A DNA stretch of 64,000 nucleotides from NCBI GenBank assembly GCA_016584305.1, contig JACEEZ010020517.1, positions 175,001 to 239,000 on the forward strand, read 5' to 3'. This DNA comes from Chionoecetes opilio (lineage: Eukaryota; Arthropoda; Malacostraca; Decapoda; Majidae). Shown here piece by piece: positions 11,020-25,100 of this stretch (its first letter is position 1; every line of letters begins with the position of its first letter). Under the pieces are notes generated by a model. That model was not told the DNA's origin. It saw nothing but the letters and a program-made list of their open reading frames with translations, and did not search any database. Both the position numbers and the translations under genes were made by a program.

Positions 11020-13121
11020 GTCAGCACTGCTTGGAGGATGGCAGACTTTTTTGTCATTATTTTCCATTAAATTTTCTTGTAGGATGGCAGACTTTTTTGT
11101 CATTATTTTTCATTGCTTGTAGGATGGCAGACTTTTTTGTCATTATTTTTCATTGCTTGTAGGATGGCAGACTTTTTTGTCATTATTTTTCATTGCTTGT
11201 AGGATGGCAGACTTTTTTGTCACTATTTTTCATTGCTTGTAGGATGGCAGACTTTTTTGTCACTATTTTTCATTGCTTGTAGGATGGCAGACTTTTTTGT
11301 CACTATTTTTCATTGCTTGTAGGATGGCAGACTTTTTTGTCACTATTTTTCATTGCTTGTAGGATGGCAGACTTTTTTTCATTATTTTTCATTAAATTTT
11401 CTTGTAGGATGGCAGACTTTTTTGTCACTATTTTTCATTGCTTGTAGGATGGCAGACTTTTTTGTCACTATTTTTCATTGCTTGTAGGATGGCAGACTTT
11501 TTTGTCACTATTTTTCATTGCTTGTAGGATGGCAGACTTTTTTGTCATTATTTTTCATTGCTTGTAGGATGGCAGACTTTTTTGTCACTATTTTTCATTG
11601 CTTGTAGGATGGCAGACTTTTTTGTCATTATTTTTCATTGCTTGTAGGATGGCAGACTTTTTTGTCATTATTTTTCATTGCTTGTAGGATGGCAGACTTT
11701 TTTGTCATTATTTTTCATTGCTTGTAGGATGGCAGACTTTTTTGTCACCATTTTACTTATTACGTATCGGTTTTTTTTTTTTTTCCTAGGCGAGTTACCA
11801 AAACAAACGACAACTGATCAGGGCTCATATATTTAACTTGAGCGTTGAGGACAAGAAGTGGTAGCCTATAGGAAGTTATAAAGTTACATAAAAAAATGCG
11901 CTGAGTTGTGCACCATCAGTTCCTTAAATAAGAGTGATGTGTTCAGCAGGTGTGCAGCACGGGTGTCTCAGCGCCGGGCGGGGAGTCCTGCGCCCAGCAG
12001 CCTCAGGTCCGGGTCCTCACCTTGAACCACAAGGACCACCTGGACTCAACGCTCTTCAGACTGCAGAAAGGTAGGTCAGCTATTTCCAGTGCGTGGATCT
12101 ATTGATTTGAATTATCATAATTACAAGCAAAGGAGTGGATCAAAAACATCCGTTCTTATTTATATACGTATTTGTTACTTTTAGCTGTACAACCAGATCA
12201 GTGATATCAGTCACTTCTGTTCCCTCAAGTCAGTCTTTTATATTGTATGCATAATTAAGTAGAATTTTTTAAGCCGATCGAGTTTTTTTTTCTACGTACA
12301 CATATTCAACAGAATTTTGATTAATGAGCTACACCTTGTCTTTGAGGCCGGTCATTGAACCCCATCTCCTTCTTTCTTGGCAAAGCAACACTTACATTTA
12401 CATACCTTGCAACTTTTCAACATCACCATTTTCATTTCATCACAAAATTAGAGTAGAGATAATTCTTTGTATCTTCCAGAGAATTCTTTGTACCACAGGA
12501 ACTACCACGTGTAGGTCTTGCGGCCTCTTGCAGCTTCCTTATTTTCATGTTCTTATGTCCTTCCCTCCCCGCCAGGCTGGGTGGTGCAGCTGCGTCCGGG
12601 CCCCACACTGCTGGGGCGGCGGGTGAGTGTGTTCACCAACCAGCCACAGACGCCCGAGGATGGCTTCACGCGCAACAAGTACCGCCACCTGCAGTGGAGG
12701 AGCGACTCCCACAACAAGGGCGACGACACGGCCCTGTACGTGGAGGTGGCCCTGGTGATGGCCGGCTCCTTCCACTACTACTTCACCTACGATGACAGGT
12801 AAGATCACAACTTCATAAGTGGATAAAGGGATACAATAAAGGAGAGGTAGGAAAAGTTCTTGCGGCTATTAACCAGGGTAGAACAAGAAGTAACGGATTC
12901 AAGCTGGAAAAGCGTAGATTTAAAAAAGAAATAGGGAAAAACTGGTTCACAAATAGGGTGGTGAATGATTAGAATGGACTCAGTAGACAGGTAGTCAGTG
13001 CGGAGTCATTAGAGAGCTTTAAAGGGAGGCTGGATAAATTCATGGATGGGGATGAAAGGTGGATGTAGGTAGTGTTAAGTAACAGGAACTACCTCGTGTA
13101 GGGGGAACTACCTCGTTTTTT

Positions 13122-13166
<45 letters not shown>

Positions 13167-16100
13167 TTTTTTATTTTGTTTTGTTTTTTGTTTGTTTTGT
13201 TATGACGTTAAAAATTCTGTAAAAACTTTGTCAATAAACTACTACTACTAGGTCTCACAGCCCCTTGTAGCTTCCTTATTTTCTTATGTTCTTATGTTCT
13301 TATAACTGTGAGCGAGAGTCATCGTAAATAGAGTGAAAGACTCTATAATATATATAAAGAAAATACAATACATCTAAAGATAGATGTATTGTATGAGCAA
13401 AACATGGTAAAGCAGGACATCGGACAGCGAGGGTGCACTCTTGTTACAGACTATGGACTGTATTGATCACTGCACTTAGAATTAGTTGTAGTGATATGAA
13501 GTCTTCATCGGTAAATGTAGGGAGAAACATTTTTCTTGAAGCAGTTTTGCCTATGAATATACAGCCAAATTCCCAACATCCGACCTCCAAACATCCGACT
13601 TGTCCAAACAACCGACTTTTGTACCACCACATTGTGTCTTGTTTTGGCCATTTATTTTACTTAGTTTTTTTTTTTTTTTTAAGTTTTTTTTTTTATAGAA
13701 AACATTGATTTGTGGCTTTATTTATGCATGAATTTTACTTTCGCATATACCACTGGATCGGCCTTCAAGAGCTGCATCTTTTATGTTCTATACCATTTTG
13801 TCCTTACGTTTATGGTTACTGTGATATCCGAACATCCGACTATTCCAATTATCCGACCTACCTTCGGTCCCCCCAAGGTCGGATAATTAATACTTAGCTG
13901 TAGTGAGGTATATCAGATTCATAGCCTTAAATGTAGCATCACATGGTTGACAGGTGTCCTACAGACAGAGGATGATACAGAATTTTAGCTGTAGTAAAAG
14001 TATAATGGTGTTTGATTAAAATGTGAGACCAGTCTTCTTTTGTACCAAGTTGTGACTGTACAAATTTACCTTCACAACTTACTATTCAGTCTCCTGTCCA
14101 TCTGAAACAAGTATTTATGCCTTTGATTTGAGGATGAATAATAAGTGTTACAATTCAAGGTCAGTGAAAGGTGTCACAAGGATCTCTGTCAAGCAAATAT
14201 TTCTTTTACTTTACTTACTGGTCTTAGTTTTTTTTCTTTACTTTTCTTAATACTTTCTTTTCTTAACAGGAACTACCACGTGTAGGTCTCGCGGCCTCTT
14301 ATAGCTTCCTTATTTTCTTATGTTCTTATGTTCTTTTTCCAGTGAGGATAAAGACAAGGCTCAAGGCTCTGGGTTCTACTTGGTGGACCCCACACTGACG
14401 GTGGGCACCAACGATGAGGTCCTGAGTCAAGACTGTGTGCAGTGCCAGACGGTGCTCTCCAAGTGCCTCGGTCCCCTGCCCGACTGGGAACAGCGGCTCC
14501 AAGTGGCTCATGAAAGTGGCTACAACATGATCCACTTCACACCAATTCAGGTACTCGTGTGGTTCTGACGGATCATGCAACACTGTCAGTCCAAGAAGGG
14601 ATTATAGTCTGGTTTTTTTTTAACGAGGTGAAAAATCCTGACCCCTTGCTGCTTACTGACTGATATTTGATGCCGGGAGGAGGGAATAGTACAGTTCTTC
14701 TAAATTTCAGTTGTATTTTATCATAGGTAACCATATTATCAGGTAGGAATAGGGGTCATTTTAAGCATGAGACCTTCAGATAGAGTGGAATTTTTGCCTC
14801 GTTAAAAAAAATAGACTGTAGTGGTATTTTTGTGTCTTTATATTCCCTTTATTTTGCCGTCATTTTGAGGGCTGTGTACTACTTTATAACTACATATAAT
14901 AATAATAATAATAATAATTTTATAATCACCCGAAGGCATACAGGAAAAACAACAACAACAACACAACATATAGACACAAGGGAGTGAACTTGTGTACTAA
15001 AGCAAACACAAGGTAGTATACTAATGCATTAATATATTTGTACAGGAACTCGGCGACTCCAACTCCAACTACTCCCTCAAGGACCAACATAATCTCAACA
15101 TCGAGTTCCAGATTCCCGACCATAAATTTACCTTCGATGACGTGGACACCCTCGTCAGGAAAATGAAACAAGAATGGAAGGTAAGAGTTGGAACACTTAT
15201 TTTTTTAGCATTCATTTTTTCCCATACAGTATTTTGTGTATATTTTTATCATTATTTTTTCCCATACAGTATTTTGTGTATTTTTTTATCATTATTTTTT
15301 CCCATACAGTATTTTGTGTATTTTTTTATCATTATTTTTTCCCATACAGTATTTTGTGTATTTTTTTATCATTATTTTTTCCCATACAGTATTTTGTGTA
15401 TTTTTTTATCATTATTTTTTCCCATACAGTATTTTGTGTATTTTTTTATCATTATTTTTTCCCATACAGTATTTTGTGTATATTTTTATCATTATTTTTT
15501 CCCATACAGTATTTTGTGTATATTTTTATCATTATTTTTTCCCATACAGTATTTTGTGTATTTTTTTATCATTATTTTTTCCCATACAGTATTTTGTGTA
15601 TTTTTTTATCATTATTTTTTCCCATACAGTATTGTGTGTATTTTTTTATCATTATTTTTTCCCATACAGTATTTTGTGTATTTTTTTAGCATTATTTTTT
15701 CCCATACAGTATTTTGTGTATATTTTTATCATTATTTTTCCCAAACAGTATTTTGTGTATTTTTTTATCATTATTTTTTCCCATACAGTATTTTGTGTAT
15801 TTTTTTATCATTATTTTTTCCCATACAGTATTTTGTGTATTTTTTTATCATTATTTTTTCCCATACAGTATTTTGTGTATTTTTTTATCATAATTTTTTC
15901 CCATACAGTATTTTGTGTATTTTTTTATCATTATTTTTTCCCATACAGTATTTTGTGTATTTTTTTATCATTATTTTTTCCCATACAGTATTTTGTGTAT
16001 TTTTTATCATTATTTTTTCCCATACAGTATTTTGTGTATTTTTTTTTCCCATACAGTATTTTGTGTATTTTTTTATCATTATTTTTTCCCATACAGTATT

Positions 16101-19100
16101 TTGTGTATTTTTTTATCATTATTTTTTCCCATACAGTATTTTGTGTATTTTTTATCATTATTTTTTCCCATACAGTATTTTGTGTATTTTTTTATCATTA
16201 TTTTTTCCCATACAGTATTTTGTGTATTTTTTTATCATTATTTTTTCCCATACAGTATTTTGTGTATTTTTTTATCATTATTTTTTCCCATACAGTATTT
16301 TGTGTATTTTTTTATGTTCATTTCAAACACATTATTTTCCTTAAGACAAACTGATCAGTCCTACTAATGTTAAATCAATAATATAGAAACATAAGGAAGC
16401 TACAAGAGGCAGTAAGACCTACACGTGGTAGTTCCTGTTACCTAACACTACCTACATCCACCTTTCATCCCCATCCATAACACTGTCCAGCCTCCTTTAA
16501 GACTCCCTATTGACTCCTCACTAACCACCTGACAACTGAGAATATGAAACAAAATTTGATCTATTTAGTTCTGTTCAACTTCTGTATATACGTTACCAGC
16601 GACCACAGACAGCTACCTTCCCTAGATCAATTGACTTTTAATAGATGATAGGCGGTCAGTTAATCTTGTACTTCCCCGGGTGTTGTCCCTAACTGATATT
16701 TCTTTCTTAATTTCACACTATTTTCCTTAAGACAAACTGATCAGTCCTGCTAATATTAAACCAAATAGAATATAAAGCAAAATTAGATATATTTATTACT
16801 GTATACACTTAATTATTTACAGGAACTACCACGTGTAGGTCTCGCAGCCTCTTGTAGCTTCCTTATTTTCTTATGTTCTTATATTCTATCAACCGAGCTG
16901 CCGTGACAACCTCCACCATAAGATCTATAGACTTTTAACCCCTTGAGACCCAGAACGTAATTTCCATTGTAATTTAGCTACCGTTAAACTATTTTTATTG
17001 AATATAAGCAATATTTTATAGATATGACCTGTTTAGTATCCTTGTCAACTAACTAATGTGGTATATTCAGTAACTTTTCGTAATTTTATAGCTCAAAAAC
17101 ATACAATCTTTTATAGCAAAGGAAAGATCTGGGCGTGAAGGGGTTAATAGTGGCCTCTTGTAGCTTCCTTATTTTCTTATGTTCTCTTATGTAATAGTAC
17201 AGTCCATTAATCCTGCTCCACCATACCATACACTATGTTCTTACTAGCTACCACAAAATTACTTCCCCAGGTATTGTCCCTGACGGATATCGTGCTGAAC
17301 CACACCGCCAACGAGACTCCATGGCTGCAGGAACACCCGGAGTCCACCTACAACTGCAACAACTGCACCTACCTGCGCCCCGCCTACCTGCTGGACCGAG
17401 CTCTCTATCACATGACCCTGGAAGTCATGGACGGGAAATGGACGGACCGAGGAATACCAGTAGAGATTACGGAAGAGAAACATATTGAGGTAACATATGA
17501 GTCTTTGATGCGTTAACTATAGGTACCTGCTCTGTTTTTTTTACGAGGTGAAAAATCCTGCCCCCTTGCTGCTTACTGACTGATATTTGATGCCAGGAGA
17601 AGGGAATACTACGGTTCTTCTAAATTTCAGCTGTATTTATCATAGTTAACCATATCATCAGGTAAACATAGGCATCATTTTCAGCACGAGACCTTAAGAT
17701 AGAATTGAATTTTCGCTTCGTTAAAAAAAATTAGACTATAGAAGTGCTTTGATCATTTTCCTGAATACATATAAGGGAAAGGAGTCACAGAATATCGGAA
17801 TGACTAAGATAGGCTAAAAATATATATATAGAAACATATTCCATTACAGTAGGAGTGCAATGGTGGTGCAATTAGATACCTTCCATGGATCCTCCTTGTG
17901 GAGTAAAATTCTTGTAACTCAAAGGGAGGATAGATAGTAATACAGATAGTAGCAGGAGGTGGGAAAGACAGGCACCACCCTGAGACACTACACCAACACA
18001 CAAATCAAAGACAAGTCAGCTATCTCAATCCCACACTCCCGTTTACTCTCTATAAGACAGGTGGTACACAGGCTTTGTATACATATTTATAGCCACCACA
18101 CGTTAAGTTGGCAAAAACGTGACCCCTTCACTCCCCCCTTCCGAATGCACGGGATTGGCTGGGTGTTGGGTGAGAATGCTTTACTCCAAGTTCGCCCTAA
18201 TGCCCCAACACCCAACACCTCAGCCAATCCCGTGCGTTCGGAAGGGGAGAGTGAAGTTGCCAAATTTTCGCTAACTTTACGTGCAGCGACTAGAGTAATT
18301 GCATACACACTTTACTTGTATAGGCCTGTTCATAAGCATAATATGTATCTAATATTGTTCCCCAGGCTATCAAGAATGCCCTCCACAACTATTTCCTACC
18401 TCAAGTAAAGCTTCATGATTTCTACATCGTCGACTTGGACAAAATAGTGGAAGAGTTCCGTGGAAGGATCTCCTCCACCGTCCCCTGCCCCCTGGCGTCG
18501 ACGGAAGAAGTTTCCAAGAACAGCTTAGTGATCCTACAAGACCCCCAGTATGGAAGGAAGACTTGCACTGTTGATATGAATATTGCCGTGAGACTCTATA
18601 ACTTGCCCAAGTGAGTACGAGTGGTTTTCGTCTCTGTAATTGTTATATTGAAGCAGGGTATCTCTTGTAGGGCCTCTTGTAGCTTCCTTATGTTCTTATG
18701 TTATCTCATGTTGATGAATGATACTGAATTATCGCCTTTCAGCTTGTTCCCGAGTTGCTGAATTATTACAAACTATGATCTAAAATAATTACAGGAGGCT
18801 ATAGCTTTCAGTTTCATTAGCTGAGGTTTTTTTATTTTGCTGCATTATGACCAACTATGATATAAGAAACATTGCAGTATAGCTTTCAATTTCATTATCT
18901 TAGGTTTCTTATTTCAATTTTTGTTTTGTTTTTATTCTGTTCATATGAATTTTTAGTAACTCATTCCTGTATTTTCGTATTTCGTAGCGAGTCGAAAGAG
19001 AAGATCCTCCGGGGTAGTGGGTAAGTCTCGCCACTCTTGCGTACTGGCTTGAGGTGGTCTGGCTTTAGGTAGCGCTCAGATTCCCTTGTTGACTGGTTGG

Positions 19101-22100
19101 TTGGCTGACTCGCTACACTGTATTCAGTTTGCAAGGCCACTCACGATAGCTTATAGTCTATTTTATTTATTATGTTCAAAATGCAGTAAGGAAGCCACGC
19201 CCCCTGCCTCCCCTTCTATTCTACGGGGCAGCTGATTGGTGCATTCCTCGTATCATCACTACCAATCACAATATCTTCACTACTTAACAGCGCGTGACCA
19301 CTGGACAGAGCAATCTTCACTACAAAGGGTGACAAATAAAAATAATCCATTTTGTAGTGAAAATTGCTCTGTCCAGTGGTCACGCCGCTGTTAAGTAGTG
19401 AAGATATTGTGATTGGTAGTGATGATACGAGGAATGCACCAATCAGCTGCCCCGTGGCATAGAAGGGGAGGCAGGGGGCGCGGCTTCCTTACTGCATTTT
19501 GAACATAATAAATACAATAGACTATAGTGCTGGCGCCTCCACTTCCCCGGTGGGCTGGGTAGCCGAGATACTTGATATTGGCGAGCATTTCATGTTGACT
19601 ACTTACCCGCTCGGAGGTCCCCAGCCCGCCGGGGAATGGAGTGGCCGGGACTGAGCCATCGTGAGTGTCCTTGCCTAATTGAATATGGTTTAGTTCCATA
19701 ACCCTTTCCTGTACAACGTCCTCCAAATGGTTGTGGAATTAACCTGGGAACTTCTGGTTTAATTTTTTGTTGTCGTTGAGATGGCACATTAGAACATCCA
19801 CGCAATGTTTTTATTTTTACTAGTGCTTCTATTAATTCTTTGATGCTGACTTCTGGATAGGAGCGTCAGGTGATAGAGCTCGTGGACACTGGCTGTATAT
19901 TGTGCTGCTTTATGTTGGCTCCTGGGAACACAGTGTTGGCAGTAGCGGAGTAAAACACTACAGATCTACAGGACATTCTTACAACATGGGGGTAGTGTGT
20001 ACAGTGTGGGTGGGGAAAACAACAACTCTCTATACATGTTATATCAAGTTTATGAGTCTATATACTACGTGTATATGCACACAGTACAGGGCATTGAATT
20101 TTTATCTAAAGACAGTAAGCCATGTGAAGTTTTTTTTCTCAGAAAATACGATCCTGGTATTATTTTAAATCTAGTATTTCCAGACTGCGTCTATGCAGCT
20201 TCAACAAAGAACCAAAAGCTTTTGCATAGCTCCATAGAAGGGGTGATTGGAGAATTTTCTTAGAAATAGTATGCTACTTAGAAGTAATATGGAATCAGTG
20301 GTAAGATCTTAGGTCATCAGCCCAGTAGAAACATTACTCATAGTACACCATTGCTTAGTCACCGGCTTGTCTTTAGAAAAGTTAAAAAACGTTCTCAAAA
20401 TTCATGGGACACACTTCTGATACAGCATCTTTTTAATCACCCACATAATAAGCAAGTTTGGATGCACAAGTATTAATGGAACACATCTAAAGTGAACAAG
20501 AAAGCTAAGGTTGGCCGCCATTACAGACCCGAGGCCGGCGATGAGGCCGAGCGTGTGGCGCGCTGTGGCTCCGCGCTGCGGCGTCACCTGGAGCACCTCA
20601 ACGAGCAGCGCGCCTCCGAGATCCAGGCGCACCTCATCAAGGCTGTGGACTGCTGTCTGGGCACCATCCGGTAAGGGAGGCTGTGTCTTGATTTCATTAT
20701 TTTCCATCATACACAGGACATTCTCCCACACATGTAGAGGGGATCATGCTGTGTTTATGGATGGGAGAGAACACTTCTGAACACAAGTCTTGTCACTAGG
20801 TATTCATGCAGGTGTTCATAATGGCACCACCTTACAGACGTTCCAAAGCAGGTGTTAAAGTAGACCTGACTAGAAAGTTACCTATTTTAAAATAAGATCA
20901 AGAAGTAATGCAATATTAATACATGATGCTTGGCTGTAGCCTTCCCACTAAAAAATACACTCAACCTGACACTTCACTTGACGAGCTGGCACTTCCACTC
21001 TAACAGCTCTCCCCAATGCCTCACCACCTTCTCTCCTCTTCACGTGCCTAAACCGCCTCCATCGCCTTACTCTCACCACTGCACTCAGCTCCTTCAATCC
21101 ACATTTTCTTGCCACCTCTTCAATATGTCTACTTCCCTGCCATGCACTGCCACAACGTCCACTCCTAACTATGTACCAATGTCATGTGTTATATTTACAG
21201 TTACCAGCGCCTTCAGCCTGACGGCCCACAAACAACTACAGTATCAAAAGAAAATCCACTGGTTCCTCCGTAAGTTCCCCCCTTTATTTTATTCTCTTAC
21301 TGTCTTCTTTATAGGGACTGACAACCAAGCCGGCTTTGTGTTACCTCTTTTTGTTCTGCCCTTGGCCAGTCCTTTGTGATGTAAAAAAAAAAAAAAAAAA
21401 AAAAAAGTTCAAAAATGCACATTCTACAATAATACTACAGCTGAAATTTAGGCTCTTCTTTATAATTCTCAATAACATTTATAAGCTTGTTTATTCACTA
21501 TTTATTTACTATTTACTATTTTATTTACTATTTTTGGTATTTGGCCTAGTACTTAACCCTACTTTGGCCTGACTTACTTACTACTACTACTTACTTTAGT
21601 GTGTATTTAAACAGACTCCTCTCCCCACCTTAGGTACTTTACTCATTATGGAAAAGACACTACTCTGGAGGACGAGGAGGCCCTGATGTTTGGGCGGCAA
21701 GCTTCTTTCTTGATGGCCCACAACGGCTGGGTCATGGGCGACGATCCACTGAAAAACTTTGCCAGAAAAGAATCATATGTTTACTTGAGGCGGGAGCTGG
21801 TAGCGTGGGGGGACAGCGTGAAGCTCAGGTACGGGGACGAGCCGCAGGACAGCCCCTTCCTGTGGGACCTCATGCGCCGCTACTGTGAATACACCGCTCG
21901 GATCTTCCACGGCATCCGTCTTGACAACTGTCACTCCACGCCGATCCATGTTGCAGAGGTGAGTGGACCCATTACCCACGTCTGAGATTACCCAAAGGTG
22001 ATGTAGGAAATGTTCTTACGGCTTTATAGTAATCAGGGTAGAACAAGAAGTAACGGATTAAAGAGGAAAAGCGTAGATATAAAAAGGAAATTATGAAAAA

Positions 22101-25100
22101 CTGGTTCACAAATAGGGTGGTGAATGATTGGAATGGACTCAGTAGACAGGTGGTAGTGCGGAGTCATTAGAGAGCTTTAAAAGGAGGCTGGATAAATTCA
22201 TGGATGGGGATGAAAGGTGGATGTAGGTAGTGTTAAATTATTAAATAACAGGAACTACCTCGTGTAGGTTTCCCAGCCTCTTGTAGCTTCCTTATTTTCT
22301 TATGGTCTTGTGTCTCCCTGCCTTTATGGACTCAAAGGTCTCACATAGGCTATGCAGGGGAGAGGAACATCATTTGTACAGTAGACAATACAAAAATACA
22401 AAACGTCACAGTGTTCAGATACTTTTGTCCAGCTTGTTACCTCTGGCACAAACGTTGGCAGTACAGTTATGAAAAGGTGGCTATTAGTTTTCCTGACTGG
22501 ACGATTCTGTTTCAGTATATGTTATGAGTAGGTGGCTATTAGTTTTCCTGACTGGACATTTGTTTCAGTATATGTTATGAAAAGGTGGCTATTAGTTTTC
22601 CTGACTGGACAATTCTGTTTCAGTATATGTTATGAGTAGGTGGCTATTAGTTTTCCTGACTGGACAATTATGTTTCAGTATATGTTGGATGCAGCAAGAA
22701 AGGTTCGACCTGACCTGTACGTGATCGCCGAACTCTTCACTAACTCTGATCTGACCGACAACATATTTATTAATCGGCTGGGCATCAATTCTCTCGTCAG
22801 AGGTGAGATTAAAGTCCCTGGCATGGCTGAGACAAAGGTTCTGTTGGATATGTTTTGGATTGCATTTCTTGGCGCTGATTTTTTACTAGACTGATATGTG
22901 TAATTCAATGAAGGCATTGTCGCTTTTGCTTATAAGGTAGTGTAAGTTTGTGTTTTGTGTCTGTGTGTTTACCTATAGTTGCTGCACGTTAAGGGGGCGA
23001 AAATGGGGCCTTACTCCCCCCTTCCGAACGCACGGGATGGGCTGAGGTGTTGGGTGTTGGGTGAGAATGCCTTACTCCAGTTCACCCTAAAGCCCCAACA
23101 CCCAACACCTCAGCCAATCCCGTGTGATCGGAAGGGGTAGTGAAGGGGGCCAATTTTTGCCAACTTAACGTGCAGCGAGTGTAGTTATGACACAGAAAAA
23201 CGCTGTGCTCATACTGTCCTGTCTCTATTATCTAGCTTGTATGATTCATGAATGCCCCTTGTTTGTAAAATAGGGAGAAACTGGTTCACAAATAGGGTGG
23301 TAAATGATTGGAATGGACTCAGTAGACAGGTAGTTAGTGCGGAGTCATTAGGGAGTTTTAAAAGGAGGCTGGACAATTTCATGGATGGGGATGAAAGTGG
23401 ATGTAGGTAGTGTTAAGTAACAGGAACTACCTCGTGTAGGTCTCGCGGCCTCTTGTAGCTTCCTTATTTTGTGTTGTGGGGACAGAGGCTTCACATTGCC
23501 CTGGGCCACAGTTACCTTTGAAATCCCGTCAGTATGTCCTTCCAACAGACACAGACTCGGGCTCGTAATTCATAATTCGGAAATAAATAATTTCTTTTTC
23601 CATTCCCCGCACTGGATTTGAACCCGTGCTACACCAGACTTTGCACCATACACGGGCGCGTTGAACCATTTCTGTCAATAAGAACTGTTCCACTTGACTG
23701 AGTGGTTCTGGTGTATTTATGTTCATTACAATTTCTTATGTTCTGTTTCTCAGAGGCCATGTCAGCGCCGGACTCCCACGAGGAGGGGCGGCTGGTGTAC
23801 CTGTACGGGGGTGAGCCGGTGGGCGCCTTCCTGCTGCCTCCCGTGCGCCCCCTCGTGCCCTCCGTCGCCCACGCCATCTTCCTGGACCTGACGCACGACA
23901 ACCGCAGCCCCGCCGAGGTGCGCACCGCCTGGGACATGCTGCCCTCCGCCGCCCTCGTCAGCATGGCTTGCTGCGCCTCCGGGTCAAACCGAGGCTATGA
24001 CGAACTTGTGCCTCATCACGTAAGTACAGGAATACCGTAAGATAACACTCCGTAATAAGATAATATAATACACTCCGTAATATCCATAATATAATACAGT
24101 AATATAAGATAAGATAATACACTCCGTAAGATAACTGAAAAATATTGTATGTGATTGAAGGTGTGCTTGTATTTCACTTTTGAGGTGAGGTGATGTAATG
24201 CAGGAACTGTTTATTGTGTGATAGTTGAATAGCCTCTTAAAGGAGGAAAGGGACAAGAGCTTTAGGGTGTGTGATAAAAGCTAGGATATATATACATATT
24301 ATTTATATATATATCACAGTATATCATATCATATCATACAGTATATCTGTGGAGTAGGTGGGAGGGTCATCAGGTGTGTATGAAGCTGCTGCCAATGTTT
24401 TATCACAATGTTGCTCAAGAAAGTAAAATTAGTATTAAAGTATTTTTTATATATTGAGCCTTTTTTTCTTTCCTTGTTTCAGATCCACGTGGTGGATGAG
24501 ACGCGGCTGTACTCCGCGTGGAGTGAGAGCGGCGGAGCACAGCGGGGAGAAGTGAACAACAAGTCCGGGATCATTGAATGCAAGAATCTGTTAAACAAGC
24601 TTCACTTTGAGCTGGGCGCCAATGGCTTCAATCAGGTTTGTAGACAAAAATTTGTTAGATATTTTTAAGATTCTTTTTTTTTTTTTCATTAACTGTTTTG
24701 GGCAACTTTCCATGTCACTTGAATATTTTTATCAATTATTTTTGTCTATATCTCAAAAATATATCAAAATATTATAACAGAATTCTCCACAAGACTGCCT
24801 CCCTTCACAACAGCAAAATGGGTGATGACCACAATTGACAGAGCAGTCATTGATTTAATGCCAAAAAGATGGAAATGTGAATTGACTCGGTAACATTTCT
24901 TTTGCTCGGTGTTTGTTATTTTTCTCCATATCTAAAAAAAATTGGAAAATATTACAAAATTCTTCATTAGACTGCCAACAAGTCTCTTCATAACAGCGAA
25001 TTGGGTGATGACGACAATTGACTGAGGAACATTGGACATAGCAATGAGATATAGCAGTGAGGAGATAGCATTGACTAGGGAAAAACTGGTTCACAAATAG

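Noticed and set aside
15142..16354. Open frames of 372-400 codons in several frames
   Set aside because: They are translations of the 40-bp minisatellite, whose three-unit length (120 bp) stays open in all forward frames.
23590..23672. Functional tRNA gene
   Set aside because: Good B box but no complete cloverleaf could be drawn; kept only as a SINE/tRNA relic.
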